NCBI GenBank assembly: GCA_021648625.1
Contig: JAKISK010000013.1
Coordinates: 1 to 32,080, forward strand
Direction: 5' to 3'
Source: Thiomicrorhabdus sp.
Lineage (GTDB): Bacteria; Pseudomonadota; Gammaproteobacteria; Thiomicrospirales; Thiomicrospiraceae
DNA: 32,080 bases
The first letter of the stretch is position 1. Every line of letters starts with the position of its first letter. Shown piece after piece: positions 1 to 8,454 of the stretch. The notes under the pieces were generated by a model, which was not told the origin of the DNA, did not search any database, and saw nothing but the letters and a program-made list of their open reading frames with translations. The position numbers and the translations under genes were made by a program.

Positions 1-347
1 GTATTTTAGGGGAAGTCACCAAAGAGTTTGCAGATATTTTACGACTAGCTGACCATATTTACATGGAAGAACTTGAAGCATGGGATTTGTACGATAAAAC
101 GTCTCAAGCATTTGCCGTGTTCTTGCCTGTTAAATCTGTGGGCGTGGTGGGCGATGCACGTCGTTACGATTACGTGGTGGCACTGCGTGCCGTAGAGACC
201 ATCGATTTTATGACCGCACGTTGGGCGCATCTACCGTATGATTTTTTAGAACATGTTTCAGGTAGAATCATTAATGAAATTCCACGAATTTCGCGAGTAA
301 CCTACGATATTTCGAGCAAACCGCCTGCGACCATTGAGTGGGAATAG
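1..347 (+). CDS. guaA: GMP synthase (glutamine-hydrolysing), C-terminal fragment
   Basis: The open frame enters from before base 1 (codons in phase with base 3) and ends at TAG 345-347. The visible 114 or so residues are the C-terminal dimerisation domain of GuaA, which converts XMP, ATP and glutamine to GMP in the cytoplasm. Recognisable family segments are '[17 protein letters not shown]', '[17 protein letters not shown]' and the invariant ending 'PPATIEWE', so the C-terminus is complete. The start and the amidotransferase and ATP-pyrophosphatase domains lie outside the window. The ORF-track start at 63 is an internal Met and not a real start. A strong terminator follows immediately. Confidence 0.96.
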   Translation, partial: ILGEVTKEFADILRLADHIYMEELEAWDLYDKTSQAFAVFLPVKSVGVVGDARRYDYVVALRAVETIDFMTARWAHLPYDFLEHVSGRIINEIPRISRVTYDISSKPPATIEWE

Positions 348-352
348 TGTTC

Positions 353-382
353 AAAAGGCTTTCATTACGAAAGCCTTTTTTT
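353..382 (+). terminator. Rho-independent terminator after guaA
   Basis: Ten-bp stem AAAAGGCTTT (353-362) / AAAGCCTTTT (370-379), loop CATTACG, with the T-run continuing to 382. It starts six bases after the guaA stop. Confidence 0.9.
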
Positions 383-412
383 GTTGCAACAAGTGAATTT
401 AAGTAATCTGAC

Positions 413-943
413 GTGAAAGAGATAAAAATTTCTCCCCCCCCTACATTAACCGATTCTGAAATAGACGAATATTGGATGCAGCACGCTTATACGCTTGCCG
501 ATAAAGCCGCCCAACAAGGCGAAGTGCCTGTGGGCGCCGTATTGGTGCTAGACAATCAACTGATTGCAGAAGGCTGGAACCGTTCCATTCAAAATAATGA
601 CCCCACCGCACATGCCGAAATTATGGCGTTAAAGAGGGGGGGGGATAAAATTGGAAATTATCGCTTGATAGACACAACGCTGTATGTCACTTTAGAGCCT
701 TGCCCTATGTGCGCGGGGGCGATGGTTCATGCGCGTGTCAAACGCTTGGTTTATGGCGCGTTAGATTTAAAAACCGGTGCGGCAGGTTCTGTTTTTAACC
801 TTGTAAATAACAACAAATTAAACCATCAACTCGACATTCATTCAGGTGTCTTAGCACAACCGTGCAGTGAACAAATAAGTGCATTTTTTAAAGCACGCCG
901 TCAAATGCATAAGCGTCATAAAAAACAGTCTAAAAACATCTAA
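413..943 (+). CDS. tadA: tRNA-specific adenosine deaminase TadA
   Basis: Zinc-dependent deaminase that converts adenosine-34 of tRNA-Arg(ACG) to inosine; cytoplasmic and normally essential. The 176-residue protein has the CDA-fold motif 'TAHAEIMAL' (zinc ligand H67, proton shuttle E69) and 'PCPMC' (C97, C100), plus the TadA-type stretches 'EVPVGAVLV' and 'GNYRLIDTTLYVTLEP'. The GTG start at 413 puts 'EYWMQHAYTLAD' where E. coli TadA has its N-terminal helix; no better start is seen. The gene contains two G/C homopolymers, C8 at 434-441 (encoding a Pro-Pro-Pro run at residues 8-10) and G9 at 636-644, both in frame here. It sits between the guaA terminator and cheD and appears to be monocistronic. 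Confidence 0.95.
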   Translation: MKEIKISPPPTLTDSEIDEYWMQHAYTLADKAAQQGEVPVGAVLVLDNQLIAEGWNRSIQNNDPTAHAEIMALKRGGDKIGNYRLIDTTLYVTLEPCPMCAGAMVHARVKRLVYGALDLKTGAAGSVFNLVNNNKLNHQLDIHSGVLAQPCSEQISAFFKARRQMHKRHKKQSKNI

Positions 944-1050
944 ATCCGTAACTTCAATGTGAACAGTAGGGTAAATGCTTATTGCCTCATGTTTGAAACA
1001 GTGCGAATATAGCTTGGTTAAAAAAACCTGTTTAAGGCAAAAAAAAAATT

Positions 1051-1626
1051 ATGCAAATAAGCGTTGACCCTGCCGAAGGCATTACCACCATAAAAATTTT
1101 ACCGGGCGAGTTTTACGTTTCTCAAAAAAATGAACGCATTGAGACCATATTAGGTTCCTGCATCTCAGCTTGCGTAAGAGACCCTGTGGCTGGTGTGGGG
1201 GGCATGAATCATTTTATGCTTCCCGTCAATAAAAACACGCGGGATGCGCAAGAGCTGTCCGATGCCAATCGATACGGCAACTTTGCAATGGAAAATCTTG
1301 TAAATACCTTATTATCAAAGGGTGCTAAACGAGAGCGGCTGGAGTTTAAATTGTTTGGTGGCGGCCGTATTATGAGCTCCATGACAAACATTGGTTGGTA
1401 TAACATTGGGTTTGCGTTTGACTATATTTATACCGAAGGCTTTAAAATTGTATCGCAAGATATTGGCGATATTTACCCGCGAAAGGTCTTGTATTACCCT
1501 TTAAGCGGGCGGGTGCGAGTGAGGCGTTTAAATGCAATGCATAATGAATCGCTTGTCGAACAAGAAAATACTTATATTAATAAAATTGAATCGAAGCCTG
1601 TTGGAGGCGACGTCGAACTTTTTTAA
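1051..1626 (+). CDS. cheD: Chemoreceptor glutamine deamidase CheD
   Basis: CheD deamidates selected glutamines in methyl-accepting chemotaxis proteins and in some bacteria also serves CheC phosphatases. The 191-residue protein has the family core 'TILGSCISACVRDP' with presumed nucleophile C37, followed 17 residues later by H54 in 'GGMNHFMLP', the CheD Cys/His spacing. 'LEFKLFGGGRIM' is also typical. ATG 1051 is preceded by AAGG (1034-1037) with an unusually long spacer containing ten consecutive A residues (1039-1048). Two bases separate its stop from the first cheA ATG, so the two are co-transcribed. The C-terminal tail beyond 'VRVRRLN' is not conserved to my knowledge. Confidence 0.93.
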   Translation: MQISVDPAEGITTIKILPGEFYVSQKNERIETILGSCISACVRDPVAGVGGMNHFMLPVNKNTRDAQELSDANRYGNFAMENLVNTLLSKGAKRERLEFKLFGGGRIMSSMTNIGWYNIGFAFDYIYTEGFKIVSQDIGDIYPRKVLYYPLSGRVRVRRLNAMHNESLVEQENTYINKIESKPVGGDVELF

Positions 1627-1637
1627 GGATGAATGCT

Positions 1638-3719
1638 ATGGATATGATGGAAACTTTTCGCCAAACTTACCTTGAAGAGAGCTTTGAAGGCTTGGATTTG
1701 ATGGAAACAGGCTTGTTAAATCTGCCAGAAGGTGTTCCCGATAATGAAAAAATTAATGAAATATTTCGTGCCGCACACTCCATAAAAGGCGGGAGTGGCA
1801 CGTTTGGGTTTAGCGAAATTGCAGGGTTTACCCACGTACTAGAAACGCTACTGGATGAGATGCGTGATGGTCGCCGTGAAGTGACGCAAGAGTCCACGGA
1901 TGCCATGTTGGCGGCGGTCGATATATTAAGAGACATGCTCACCAAACTGCAAAATCATGAGCCGATTGATGAAGTGCGTGCCGCAGAAGTTCAAAATCAA
2001 ATGGAAGTTATTTTAGGCAGTGCAGAAGCCGAAGGGGGGGGAGAAAATTCTGAAGAGGTGGTGGTTGCAACGGGCGGAGAATGGGCGATTCAAATATTGC
2101 CTGAAAAAGAGCTACTGCAAACAGGAAATGAGCCGCTTCGTATTTTTCGTGAACTTGAAACCTTGGGTGAATTAAGCGTTAAGGTCGACTTAGACGCTTT
2201 ACCAGACCTAGCCACGTTTGACCCCGAATCGTTATACATTAAATGGGAATTAACCCTGTCTGGCGATTCGGTTACAGAAGATGCCATTAAAGAAGTGTTT
2301 GAATGGATTGATGGCGATGGCGCTGAAATTATTATTACCGCACCTGCTGTGGCAAAAAAGCCCGTAGTGGAAACCGTGCCTGATCCGATCAAGGATGAGG
2401 ATAAACCGCCTGAAAAAACGGCAATAAAAGCAAAAGAAGCACCTAAAAAAGCAAAAAAATCGGCCGCCCAACCTGCCGCTAAAGCAGCCCCAAAACAAGA
2501 AGGGTCTATTCGTGTTGATCTGAGTAAAATAGATCAAATGGTAAACCTAGTGGGCGAGCTGGTTATTACCCAATCCATGTTGAGTCAGTTTGGTGAATAC
2601 GCCGAAGAAGCCAGCGATAATAATGCCGAAGGGGACTTTAGTTGGGTGGATAAACTCAAAGAAGGATTAATGCATTTAGAACGTCACACCCGAGAGTTGC
2701 AAGAGAGTGTGATGAACATCCGAATGCTCCCCGTGAGTTTTGCCTTTAACCGTATGCCCAGAATCGTGCATGATGTGAGCCAAAAACTAGGCAAAGAGAT
2801 AGACCTAGTAATGGAAGGCGAAGGCACCGAGCTAGATAAAACCATGTTGGAACAACTTACCGATCCATTGGTGCATATCGTACGAAACTCAATCGATCAT
2901 GGAATTGAAATACCTGATGTCCGTATTGCAGCGGGCAAGCCCGCCATGGGAACCGTAAAAATGGCCGCCTTTCATCAGGGAGGTAATATCATGATTCAAA
3001 TTACCGATGATGGCGCAGGCATTGATCATGAAGTGATTGAAGCCAAAGCCATTGAAAAAGGCGTAATTGAAGAAGATCATAATTTAACCCAAGATGAAAT
3101 TATTAACTTAATCTTTAATGCAGGGTTTTCAACCGCCGATGTTGTGAGTGATATATCGGGTCGTGGGGTAGGCATGGACGTAGTGCGCCGTAATATTAAA
3201 GGCTTAGGTGGCTCGGTAGATGTTAAAACCAAGTTAGGGGAAGGCAGTGTTTTCACGATCAGCTTACCACTCACGCTTGCCATTTTGGACGGCCAGTTGT
3301 GTACCGTTGGCAGTCAAACCTTTGTATTCCCACTGTTGTCTATTATTGAATCCATTCAGGTCGATCAGTCTTTAGTAAAAGGAATTGCGGGAGAAAGTGA
3401 ACTGTATAAATTACGAGACAGCTACATTCCTGTTATTCGACTGCATGAAAAATTGGGTGTGGAAGATTCCAAAAAAGAGTTATCCGATGGCCTATTAGTG
3501 GTCGTTGAATCCTCTGGACAGCGAGCAGGGATTTTTGTAGACGACCTACTGGGTCAACAACAAGTTGTCATTAAAAGTTTAGAGAATAACTTTATGAAAA
3601 TTGCAGGCGTGGCAGGCGCGACGATATTAGGTGATGGATCGGTTTCGCTTATTTTAGATGTGATGGACACGGTTTCAAACCATAAAGCACCCGCACCTGC
3701 TTCGTTAAATGTTGCTTAA
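1638..3719 (+). CDS. cheA: Chemotaxis histidine kinase CheA
   Basis: Autophosphorylating kinase of the chemotaxis array; receives receptor signals through its CheW-like domain and phosphorylates CheY/CheB. Domains in order: N-terminal Hpt with 'AAHSIKGGSGTFGF' (phospho-acceptor H47), a middle domain around 'LLQTGNEPLRIFRELETLGE', an Ala/Lys/Pro-rich linker, the dimerisation domain, the HATPase with N-box 'HIVRNSIDHG' (N417), G1 'DDGAGID' and G2 'GRGVGMD' (near 508), and a C-terminal CheW-like regulatory domain. I prefer ATG 1638 over the track's 1629, because AAGGA (1625-1629) lies 8 bases before 1638 but abuts 1629; this gives 693 aa. A G8 run (2034-2041) lies in the linker after the Hpt domain. 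The only neighbours are cheD and a CheZ-like gene; no cheW, cheY or receptor is in the window. Confidence 0.96.
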   Translation: MDMMETFRQTYLEESFEGLDLMETGLLNLPEGVPDNEKINEIFRAAHSIKGGSGTFGFSEIAGFTHVLETLLDEMRDGRREVTQESTDAMLAAVDILRDMLTKLQNHEPIDEVRAAEVQNQMEVILGSAEAEGGGENSEEVVVATGGEWAIQILPEKELLQTGNEPLRIFRELETLGELSVKVDLDALPDLATFDPESLYIKWELTLSGDSVTEDAIKEVFEWIDGDGAEIIITAPAVAKKPVVETVPDPIKDEDKPPEKTAIKAKEAPKKAKKSAAQPAAKAAPKQEGSIRVDLSKIDQMVNLVGELVITQSMLSQFGEYAEEASDNNAEGDFSWVDKLKEGLMHLERHTRELQESVMNIRMLPVSFAFNRMPRIVHDVSQKLGKEIDLVMEGEGTELDKTMLEQLTDPLVHIVRNSIDHGIEIPDVRIAAGKPAMGTVKMAAFHQGGNIMIQITDDGAGIDHEVIEAKAIEKGVIEEDHNLTQDEIINLIFNAGFSTADVVSDISGRGVGMDVVRRNIKGLGGSVDVKTKLGEGSVFTISLPLTLAILDGQLCTVGSQTFVFPLLSIIESIQVDQSLVKGIAGESELYKLRDSYIPVIRLHEKLGVEDSKKELSDGLLVVVESSGQRAGIFVDDLLGQQQVVIKSLENNFMKIAGVAGATILGDGSVSLILDVMDTVSNHKAPAPASLNVA

Positions 3720-3739
3720 ATTTATAGGACAGTAAAATA

Positions 3740-4321
3740 ATGGCCAGTCATGAGTTAGCCTTAGGGGCTAAAGAAGTTCAAGAAACCATTTTGATGTTAA
3801 ATTTATCCGTTGCTCAAATTGAGTTATCGATTTCAGATGGTGATAATTCAGTCAATACCTTGATTGATTCGTTTGCATTTATGTCTGAGCACATTCAGCA
3901 AATTCAAGCCAGCAGTCAACAGATTGCAGACTTGGCAAACGATGAAAGTGAAGGGGGTATAAATGAACAACAATCACGGTTAATTAACGAAGCCTCAGAG
4001 CTTTCAGCCAAAATGCAACAAGCCGTGATTGCCTTTCAATTTTACGACAAATTAAGTCAACGTTTAGAGCACGTCTCTCGCGGGTTATCGGCGCTGGCAG
4101 AGATTGTCTCACATGAAATGCACGTTAAAGACGAAGCGCAATGGGAGCGTTTTAAAGCCACCGTTCGCAAAGGCACCACCATGCGAGAAGAGGAAGAACT
4201 CTTTGAATTAATCTTTGACATGAACATGCCCGTTAATGAAGCCATTGCCGTCATGAAAGAGCGCATGCGAGAACGAATGAATGAAGAAGATAATGCGGAT
4301 GATGATATTGATTTCTTTTAA
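3740..4321 (+). CDS. CheZ-like CheY-P phosphatase (divergent), putative
   Basis: A 193-residue, mostly helical protein twenty bases downstream of cheA, with AGGA upstream of ATG 3740. Two features point to CheZ. First, 'AFQFYDKLSQRLEHV' contains D103-x-x-x-Q107, the Asp/Gln spacing of the CheZ active site (E. coli D143/Q147 in a DLTGQ context). Second, the acidic C-terminal tail 'NADDDIDFF' recalls the CheZ tail that binds CheY. Overall length is close to CheZ (about 214 aa). The rest is not recognisably similar, so this is inference from motif, size and context. The expected role is dephosphorylation of CheY-P, completing a CheD-CheA-phosphatase operon. An alternative is an uncharacterised four-helix chemotaxis adaptor. 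The operon ends just downstream at a strong terminator. Confidence 0.6.
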   Translation: MASHELALGAKEVQETILMLNLSVAQIELSISDGDNSVNTLIDSFAFMSEHIQQIQASSQQIADLANDESEGGINEQQSRLINEASELSAKMQQAVIAFQFYDKLSQRLEHVSRGLSALAEIVSHEMHVKDEAQWERFKATVRKGTTMREEEELFELIFDMNMPVNEAIAVMKERMRERMNEEDNADDDIDFF

Positions 4322-4346
4322 TCATTGATTTACGTTTTTAACGAAT

Positions 4347-4377
4347 AAAAAAGCACAGAAATTTCTGTGCTTTTTTT
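4347..4377 (+). terminator. Rho-independent terminator after the che operon
   Basis: Perfect palindrome built on AAGCACAGAAATTTCTGTGCTT, flanked by A6 and T7, giving a U-tract on either strand. It lies 26 bases after the cheZ-like stop and upstream of the htpG promoter. Confidence 0.92.
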
Positions 4378-4387
4378 GTTTTAAAGC

Positions 4388-4414
4388 CTTGAAAAAAAAA
4401 GGCTAACCCCTATT
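4388..4414 (+). promoter_or_regulatory. Sigma-32 (RpoH) type promoter of htpG
   Basis: CTTGAAA (4388-4394), 12-nt spacer, CCCCTATT (4407-4414). This is close to the heat-shock consensus CTTGAAA-N(11-16)-CCCCATNT and sits about 47 bases upstream of the htpG ATG, as expected for a chaperone gene. The -35 element overlaps a small hairpin AGCCTT/AAGGCT (4385-4404). Confidence 0.8.
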
Positions 4415-4460
4415 GAGTAGGCAGTTAATAATTTTAATTTTTCAAAATGGAGAATCCCTG

Positions 4461-6359
4461 ATGAGTACAACAGAAACCCATGCGTTTCAAACCGAAGTGA
4501 ATCAACTGTTAAAATTAATGATTCATGCGCTCTATTCAAACAAAGAAATATTTTTGCGTGAGTTAGTTTCTAATGCGTCTGATGCATTGGATAAATTACG
4601 TTTTGAAGCCGTGTCTAATGATGCGTTAACCGAAGGTGAAGAAGAACTTTACATTCAGGTTGAGTTTGACAAAGAGGGCGGTACGGTCACGATCTCAGAT
4701 AACGGTATTGGGATGACACGCGATGAAGTCATTGCCAATATTGGAACCATTGCAAATTCAGGAACCAAAAAGTTTTTAGAGAATATGACGGGCGACCAAG
4801 CCAAAGATTCACATTTGATTGGTCAGTTTGGAGTAGGGTTTTATTCCTCCTTTATTGTTGCAGACGAAGTGACCCTCATTACTCGTAAAGCGGGTAGCCC
4901 TGTTGGTGAAGCCACTAAATGGATCTCTCAAGGTGAAGGCGAGTTTACGTTAGAAACCGTAGAAAAAACGCAAAAAGGAACCGAAATCACGTTGCATATC
5001 AAAGAAGATATGAGCGAATTTTTAGAAGAAGCGCGTTTAAAAAACATCATTACCACCTATTCTGATCACATTAGCTTTCCAATCAAAATGCCCGCCTCAG
5101 AGTGGGACGAAGAAGCCAAAGAGCAAAAACCAATCGGTAAGTTTGAGCAGGTTAACAAAGCCACGGCACTTTGGACACAATCCAAGTCGGATTTAAGTGA
5201 AGAAGATTATAAAAACTTTTATCAAACCCTAACGCATGATTTTGAAGAGCCAATGGTGCATTTGCATAACAAGGTAGAAGGAACGCTGGAATACACCTCT
5301 TTACTGTATATTCCTAAAAAAGCCCCGTTTGATTTGTACGAGCGTGATCGTCGTTACGGCCTAAAACTGTATGTAAAACGTGTCTTCATTATGGACGATA
5401 CCGAACAGCTAATGCCCTCTTACTTACGCTTTATTAAAGGGGTGATTGATTCAGCAGATTTACCGTTGAATGTATCGCGTGAAATTTTGCAGAGCAATAA
5501 AGTCGTCGATAAAATTCGTTCCGCCTCCGTTAAACGTATTTTAACGGCACTTACCAAAATGGCAAACAACAAAGATGACCAAGAAAACTACAATCTTTTT
5601 TGGGATCAGTTTGGTCAAGTTATGAAAGAAGGGCTGGTTGAAGATTTTGCCAACAAAGACAAAATCGCCAAACTGGTTCGTTTTGCCTCAACGCACGATG
5701 AAAGCACGCAAGAGCAACGTGTATCGTTTGAGCAGTACGTTGACCGCATGAAAGCGGATCAAGAAAGCATTTATTACATTGTTGCGGATACTCATGCCGC
5801 CGCAAAAGGCAGCCCGCATCTTGAAATGTTTCGTAAAAAAGGCATTGAAGTTATTTTGTTGTCCGATCGTATTGATGAGTGGCTTGTCTCTCACTTAACT
5901 GACTTTGAAGGCAAAGCACTTAAATCCATCACCTCTGCGGATTTAAAAGAGTTTGAAGACGAGGCCGAAAAAGACCTGTCCGAAGATGAAAAGAAAACCC
6001 GTGATGATTTAGTCGGTCGCATTAAAAGTGCCATTGAAGAGTCCGTTTCCGATGTACGCATGACCACTCGTTTAACCGATTCACCCGCGTGTGTGGTGAG
6101 TGCCGAAGGCGATATGTCCGCGCACATGGTTCGCATGATGGAGCAAATGGGACAATCCATTCCAAAACAAAAACCCGTTTTAGAGCTAAACCCAGACCAT
6201 GCACTGGTTAAAAAGCTAGAAAATATTAAAGACGATAAAAAGCTAAAAGAGTGGTCATTGTTCTTGTTAGAGCAAGCGAAATTGGCCGAAGGCGATACCT
6301 TAGAAAACCCAGCGGACTTTATTAAGCGTATGAACGCGTTATTAAGCGAAGCACTTTAA
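4461..6359 (+). CDS. htpG: Molecular chaperone HtpG (Hsp90)
   Basis: Cytosolic ATP-dependent Hsp90 chaperone. From ATG 4461 the protein has 632 residues, against about 624 in E. coli. The N-terminal GHKL ATPase carries '[14 protein letters not shown]' (residues 36-48), 'DNGIGMT' (80-86) and '[11 protein letters not shown]' (121-131); the middle domain has '[10 protein letters not shown]'. I moved the start from the track's TTG 4413 to ATG 4461 because '[13 protein letters not shown]' is the typical HtpG beginning, GGAG sits 8 bases before it, and 4413 lies inside the -10 element of the heat-shock promoter. The gene is monocistronic; its probable terminator (6551-6590) is separated from the stop by a MITE-like insertion. 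Confidence 0.97.
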
Positions 6360-6365
6360 TACTAT

Positions 6366-6524
6366 GAGACCTTTGCACGAAAGGATGTACGGATAAAAAA
6401 GGCTAAAATATACCTGATTTTCGTTGAAAACCTTGTGAATAGCTAGCTATTCCCTGTGGTTCCCGCCTCAATCAGACATATTTTATCACTTTTTTCTCTC
6501 GCACCCCTCACGTGCAAAGGTCTC
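6366..6524. mobile_element. MITE-like element, 159 bp, with terminal inverted repeats
   Basis: Begins GAGACCTTTGCACG and ends CGTGCAAAGGTCTC, a perfect 14-bp inverted repeat, extendable by a further T/A pair. The element is flanked by the direct repeat ACTAT (6361-6365 and 6525-6529), or by CTA if the extra pair is counted as element. It has no coding capacity. The interior contains a perfect 16-bp palindrome GAATAGCTAGCTATTC (6437-6452). It begins six bases after the htpG stop and ends 26 bases before the terminator. The size, ends and duplication fit a non-autonomous transposable element mobilised by a DDE transposase, possibly IS5-like; the family assignment is a guess. Confidence 0.75.
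6437..6452. repeat. Perfect 16-bp palindrome inside the MITE
   Basis: GAATAGCTAGCTATTC is its own reverse complement. It lies near the middle of the MITE-like element and could form a small hairpin in either transcript. Confidence 0.8.
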
Positions 6525-6550
6525 ACTATAAAAAATAGTTTTTAAAATTT

Positions 6551-6590
6551 AAAACCCCAAATAACCAAGTAAGGTTATTTGGGGTTTTTT
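6551..6590 (+). terminator. Bidirectional Rho-independent terminator
   Basis: Stem AAAACCCCAAATAACC (6551-6566) / GGTTATTTGGGGTTTT (6573-6588), loop AAGTAA, T-run at the end. Probably the original htpG terminator, now separated from the gene by the MITE. Confidence 0.93.
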
Positions 6591-6681
6591 CGTTTTAGAG
6601 CAACGCGTTACATCAAAATGTGGCACAATAGCGCCCATTCAGTCCCCCTAATAATAATTATAATTGAGCAGGAAAAATATT

Positions 6682-8286
6682 TTGATTTCAACCGCAAACA
6701 TTACCATGCAATTTGGTGAAAAACCCCTTTTTGAAAACATCTCTGTTAAATTTGGAGAAGGCAAACGTTACGGCCTAATTGGCGCTAATGGGTGTGGAAA
6801 ATCAACCTTTATGAAAATACTAGGGGGCGATTTAGAACAAACCAATGGCGTGGTGAGCATTGATGAAAACGTGCGCGTAGGTAAGTTAAAGCAAGATCAA
6901 TTTGCTTACGAAGAATACAGTGTAATCGACACCGTAATCATGGGTCAAGAAGAGCTGTGGGAAGTAAAGCGTGAGCGTGACCGTATTTACAGCTTACCCG
7001 CCATGAGCGAAACCGAAGGCATGTTGGTCGCAGACCTAGAAATACAATTTGGTGAAATGGACGGTTACACCGCCGAATCGCGTGCGGGAGAGCTATTACT
7101 TGGCCTAGAAATTCCTGTCGAACAGCATTTTGGACCCATGAGTGAAGTGGCACCCGGTTGGAAATTACGCGTGCTATTAGCGCAAGCACTGTTTGCAGAT
7201 CCCGATATTTTACTGCTCGATGAGCCAACCAACAACTTAGACATGAACACCATCCGTTGGTTAGAAAACGTGCTAAATGAACGCAAAAGCACCATGATCA
7301 TTATCTCGCATGATCGTCACTTCCTAAACAGCGTGTGTACCCACATGGCCGATTTAGACTATGGTGAACTGCGTGTTTACCCAGGAAACTACGATCAATA
7401 CATGACCGCTGCCGCCATGATTCAAGATCAACTACACTCCGATAACGCCAAAAAACAAACCCAAATTAATGATCTCAAAAGCTTTGTAAGCCGTTTTTCG
7501 GCCAATGCCTCCAAAGCAAAACAGGCCACGTCAAGAGCCAAATTGCTGGATAAAATAGAGCTAACCGAAATCAAAGCCTCCAGTCGAGTCAATCCCTTTA
7601 TACGTTTTGAGCAAGACAAAAAACTATTTCGTACCGCATTAGAAATCAAAAAACTCAACAAAACCTATTCGGACAACGAAGGGGACAACAACGAAGTGCT
7701 TAACAACCTAGAGCTAATGCTAGAAGTAAAAGAACGTTTAGCCGTGATAGGTCCCAACGGAGTTGGTAAAACCACCTTACTTAAATGTTTAATGGGCGAG
7801 ACAGAACTCACCTCGGGAACCATTAAATGGTCCGAAAATGTAAAGTTAGGCTATTACGCACAAGATCACGCCAGCGATTTTGAAGAAGATATGAGCTTAA
7901 TGGACTGGATGGGGCAGTGGAAGCAAAAAGGCGATGACGAACAATCCCTTCGTGCCGTGCTAGGGCGTTTATTATTCTCACAAAAAGACATCGATAAATC
8001 CGTTAAAGTTCTGTCAGGGGGCGAACAAGGGCGCATGTTATTTGGTAAGTTAATGCTGCAAAAACCAAATATTCTCATCATGGATGAACCCACCAATCAC
8101 CTAGACATGGAATCCATCGAATCGCTTAACCAAGCAATGATTGATTTTCCAGGCACCATTATCTTTGTTTCACACGATAGAGAGTTTGTATCATCCCTAG
8201 CAACACGCTTATTGGTACTAAACGACAACGATTACTTTGATTTTAGAGGTGATTATGAGTCCTATTTGTCTACATTAATTAATTGA
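6682..8286 (+). CDS. ybiT: ABC-F translation factor YbiT
   Basis: Soluble tandem-ATPase ABC-F protein; family members bind the ribosomal E site and regulate translation. At 534 residues it aligns along its whole length with my memory of E. coli YbiT, for example '[19 protein letters not shown]' and '[18 protein letters not shown]'. Nucleotide-binding domain 1 has Walker A 'GANGCGKST' (from residue 34) and '[11 protein letters not shown]' (about 178-188); domain 2 has 'GPNGVGKTT' (from 357), '[13 protein letters not shown]' and '[11 protein letters not shown]'. The start chosen is TTG 6682, with AGGA (6670-6673) 8 bases upstream and the N-terminus beginning like E. coli YbiT; the track start 6664 precedes the Shine-Dalgarno sequence. 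There are no transmembrane segments. It converges on the metallopeptidase gene. Confidence 0.93.
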   Translation: MISTANITMQFGEKPLFENISVKFGEGKRYGLIGANGCGKSTFMKILGGDLEQTNGVVSIDENVRVGKLKQDQFAYEEYSVIDTVIMGQEELWEVKRERDRIYSLPAMSETEGMLVADLEIQFGEMDGYTAESRAGELLLGLEIPVEQHFGPMSEVAPGWKLRVLLAQALFADPDILLLDEPTNNLDMNTIRWLENVLNERKSTMIIISHDRHFLNSVCTHMADLDYGELRVYPGNYDQYMTAAAMIQDQLHSDNAKKQTQINDLKSFVSRFSANASKAKQATSRAKLLDKIELTEIKASSRVNPFIRFEQDKKLFRTALEIKKLNKTYSDNEGDNNEVLNNLELMLEVKERLAVIGPNGVGKTTLLKCLMGETELTSGTIKWSENVKLGYYAQDHASDFEEDMSLMDWMGQWKQKGDDEQSLRAVLGRLLFSQKDIDKSVKVLSGGEQGRMLFGKLMLQKPNILIMDEPTNHLDMESIESLNQAMIDFPGTIIFVSHDREFVSSLATRLLVLNDNDYFDFRGDYESYLSTLIN

Positions 8287-8322
8287 TTATGATCGTTCTA
8301 CGATAGAGCAAATTGATTGCGA

Positions 8323-8353
8323 GGGGGGGGGATAAATTTTATCCCCCCCCCCC
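8323..8353. repeat. G9 / C11 inverted repeat hairpin
   Basis: Nine G (8323-8331), ATAAATTTTAT, then eleven C (8343-8353). GGGGGGGGGATAAA pairs with TTTATCCCCCCCCC, a stem of 13-14 bp with almost no loop. It lies between the convergent ybiT and metallopeptidase genes. It could act as a bidirectional transcription barrier, but no long T-run follows on either strand. Confidence 0.8.
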
Positions 8354-8429
8354 ATATCACCACAAAAAAAGACTGTTTTTAGTTTGAAAAGTTTGTTTAA
8401 GGGGGAGCGTCTCTGTTTTCTGTTTTTCC

Positions 8430-8444
8430 TAACGCCTAAATTAT
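8430..8444. repeat. attC-like repeat copy 1 (3' side of the metallopeptidase gene)
   Basis: TAACGCCTAAATTAT on the + strand; on the coding (-) strand it reads 'CGCATAATTTAGGCGTTAGG', which resembles the L'-R' end of integron attC sites (compare GCTTAACTCAAGCGTTAGA). It begins about 10 bases beyond the stop codon. No clear R'' partner was found. Confidence 0.35.
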
Positions 8445-8454
8445 GCGACTTAAT

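Noticed and set aside
2250-2537. 95-aa Cys/Phe/Arg-rich antisense ORF in cheA
   Set aside because: It is the complement of the Lys/Ala/Pro-rich CheA linker; the odd composition is a codon artefact.
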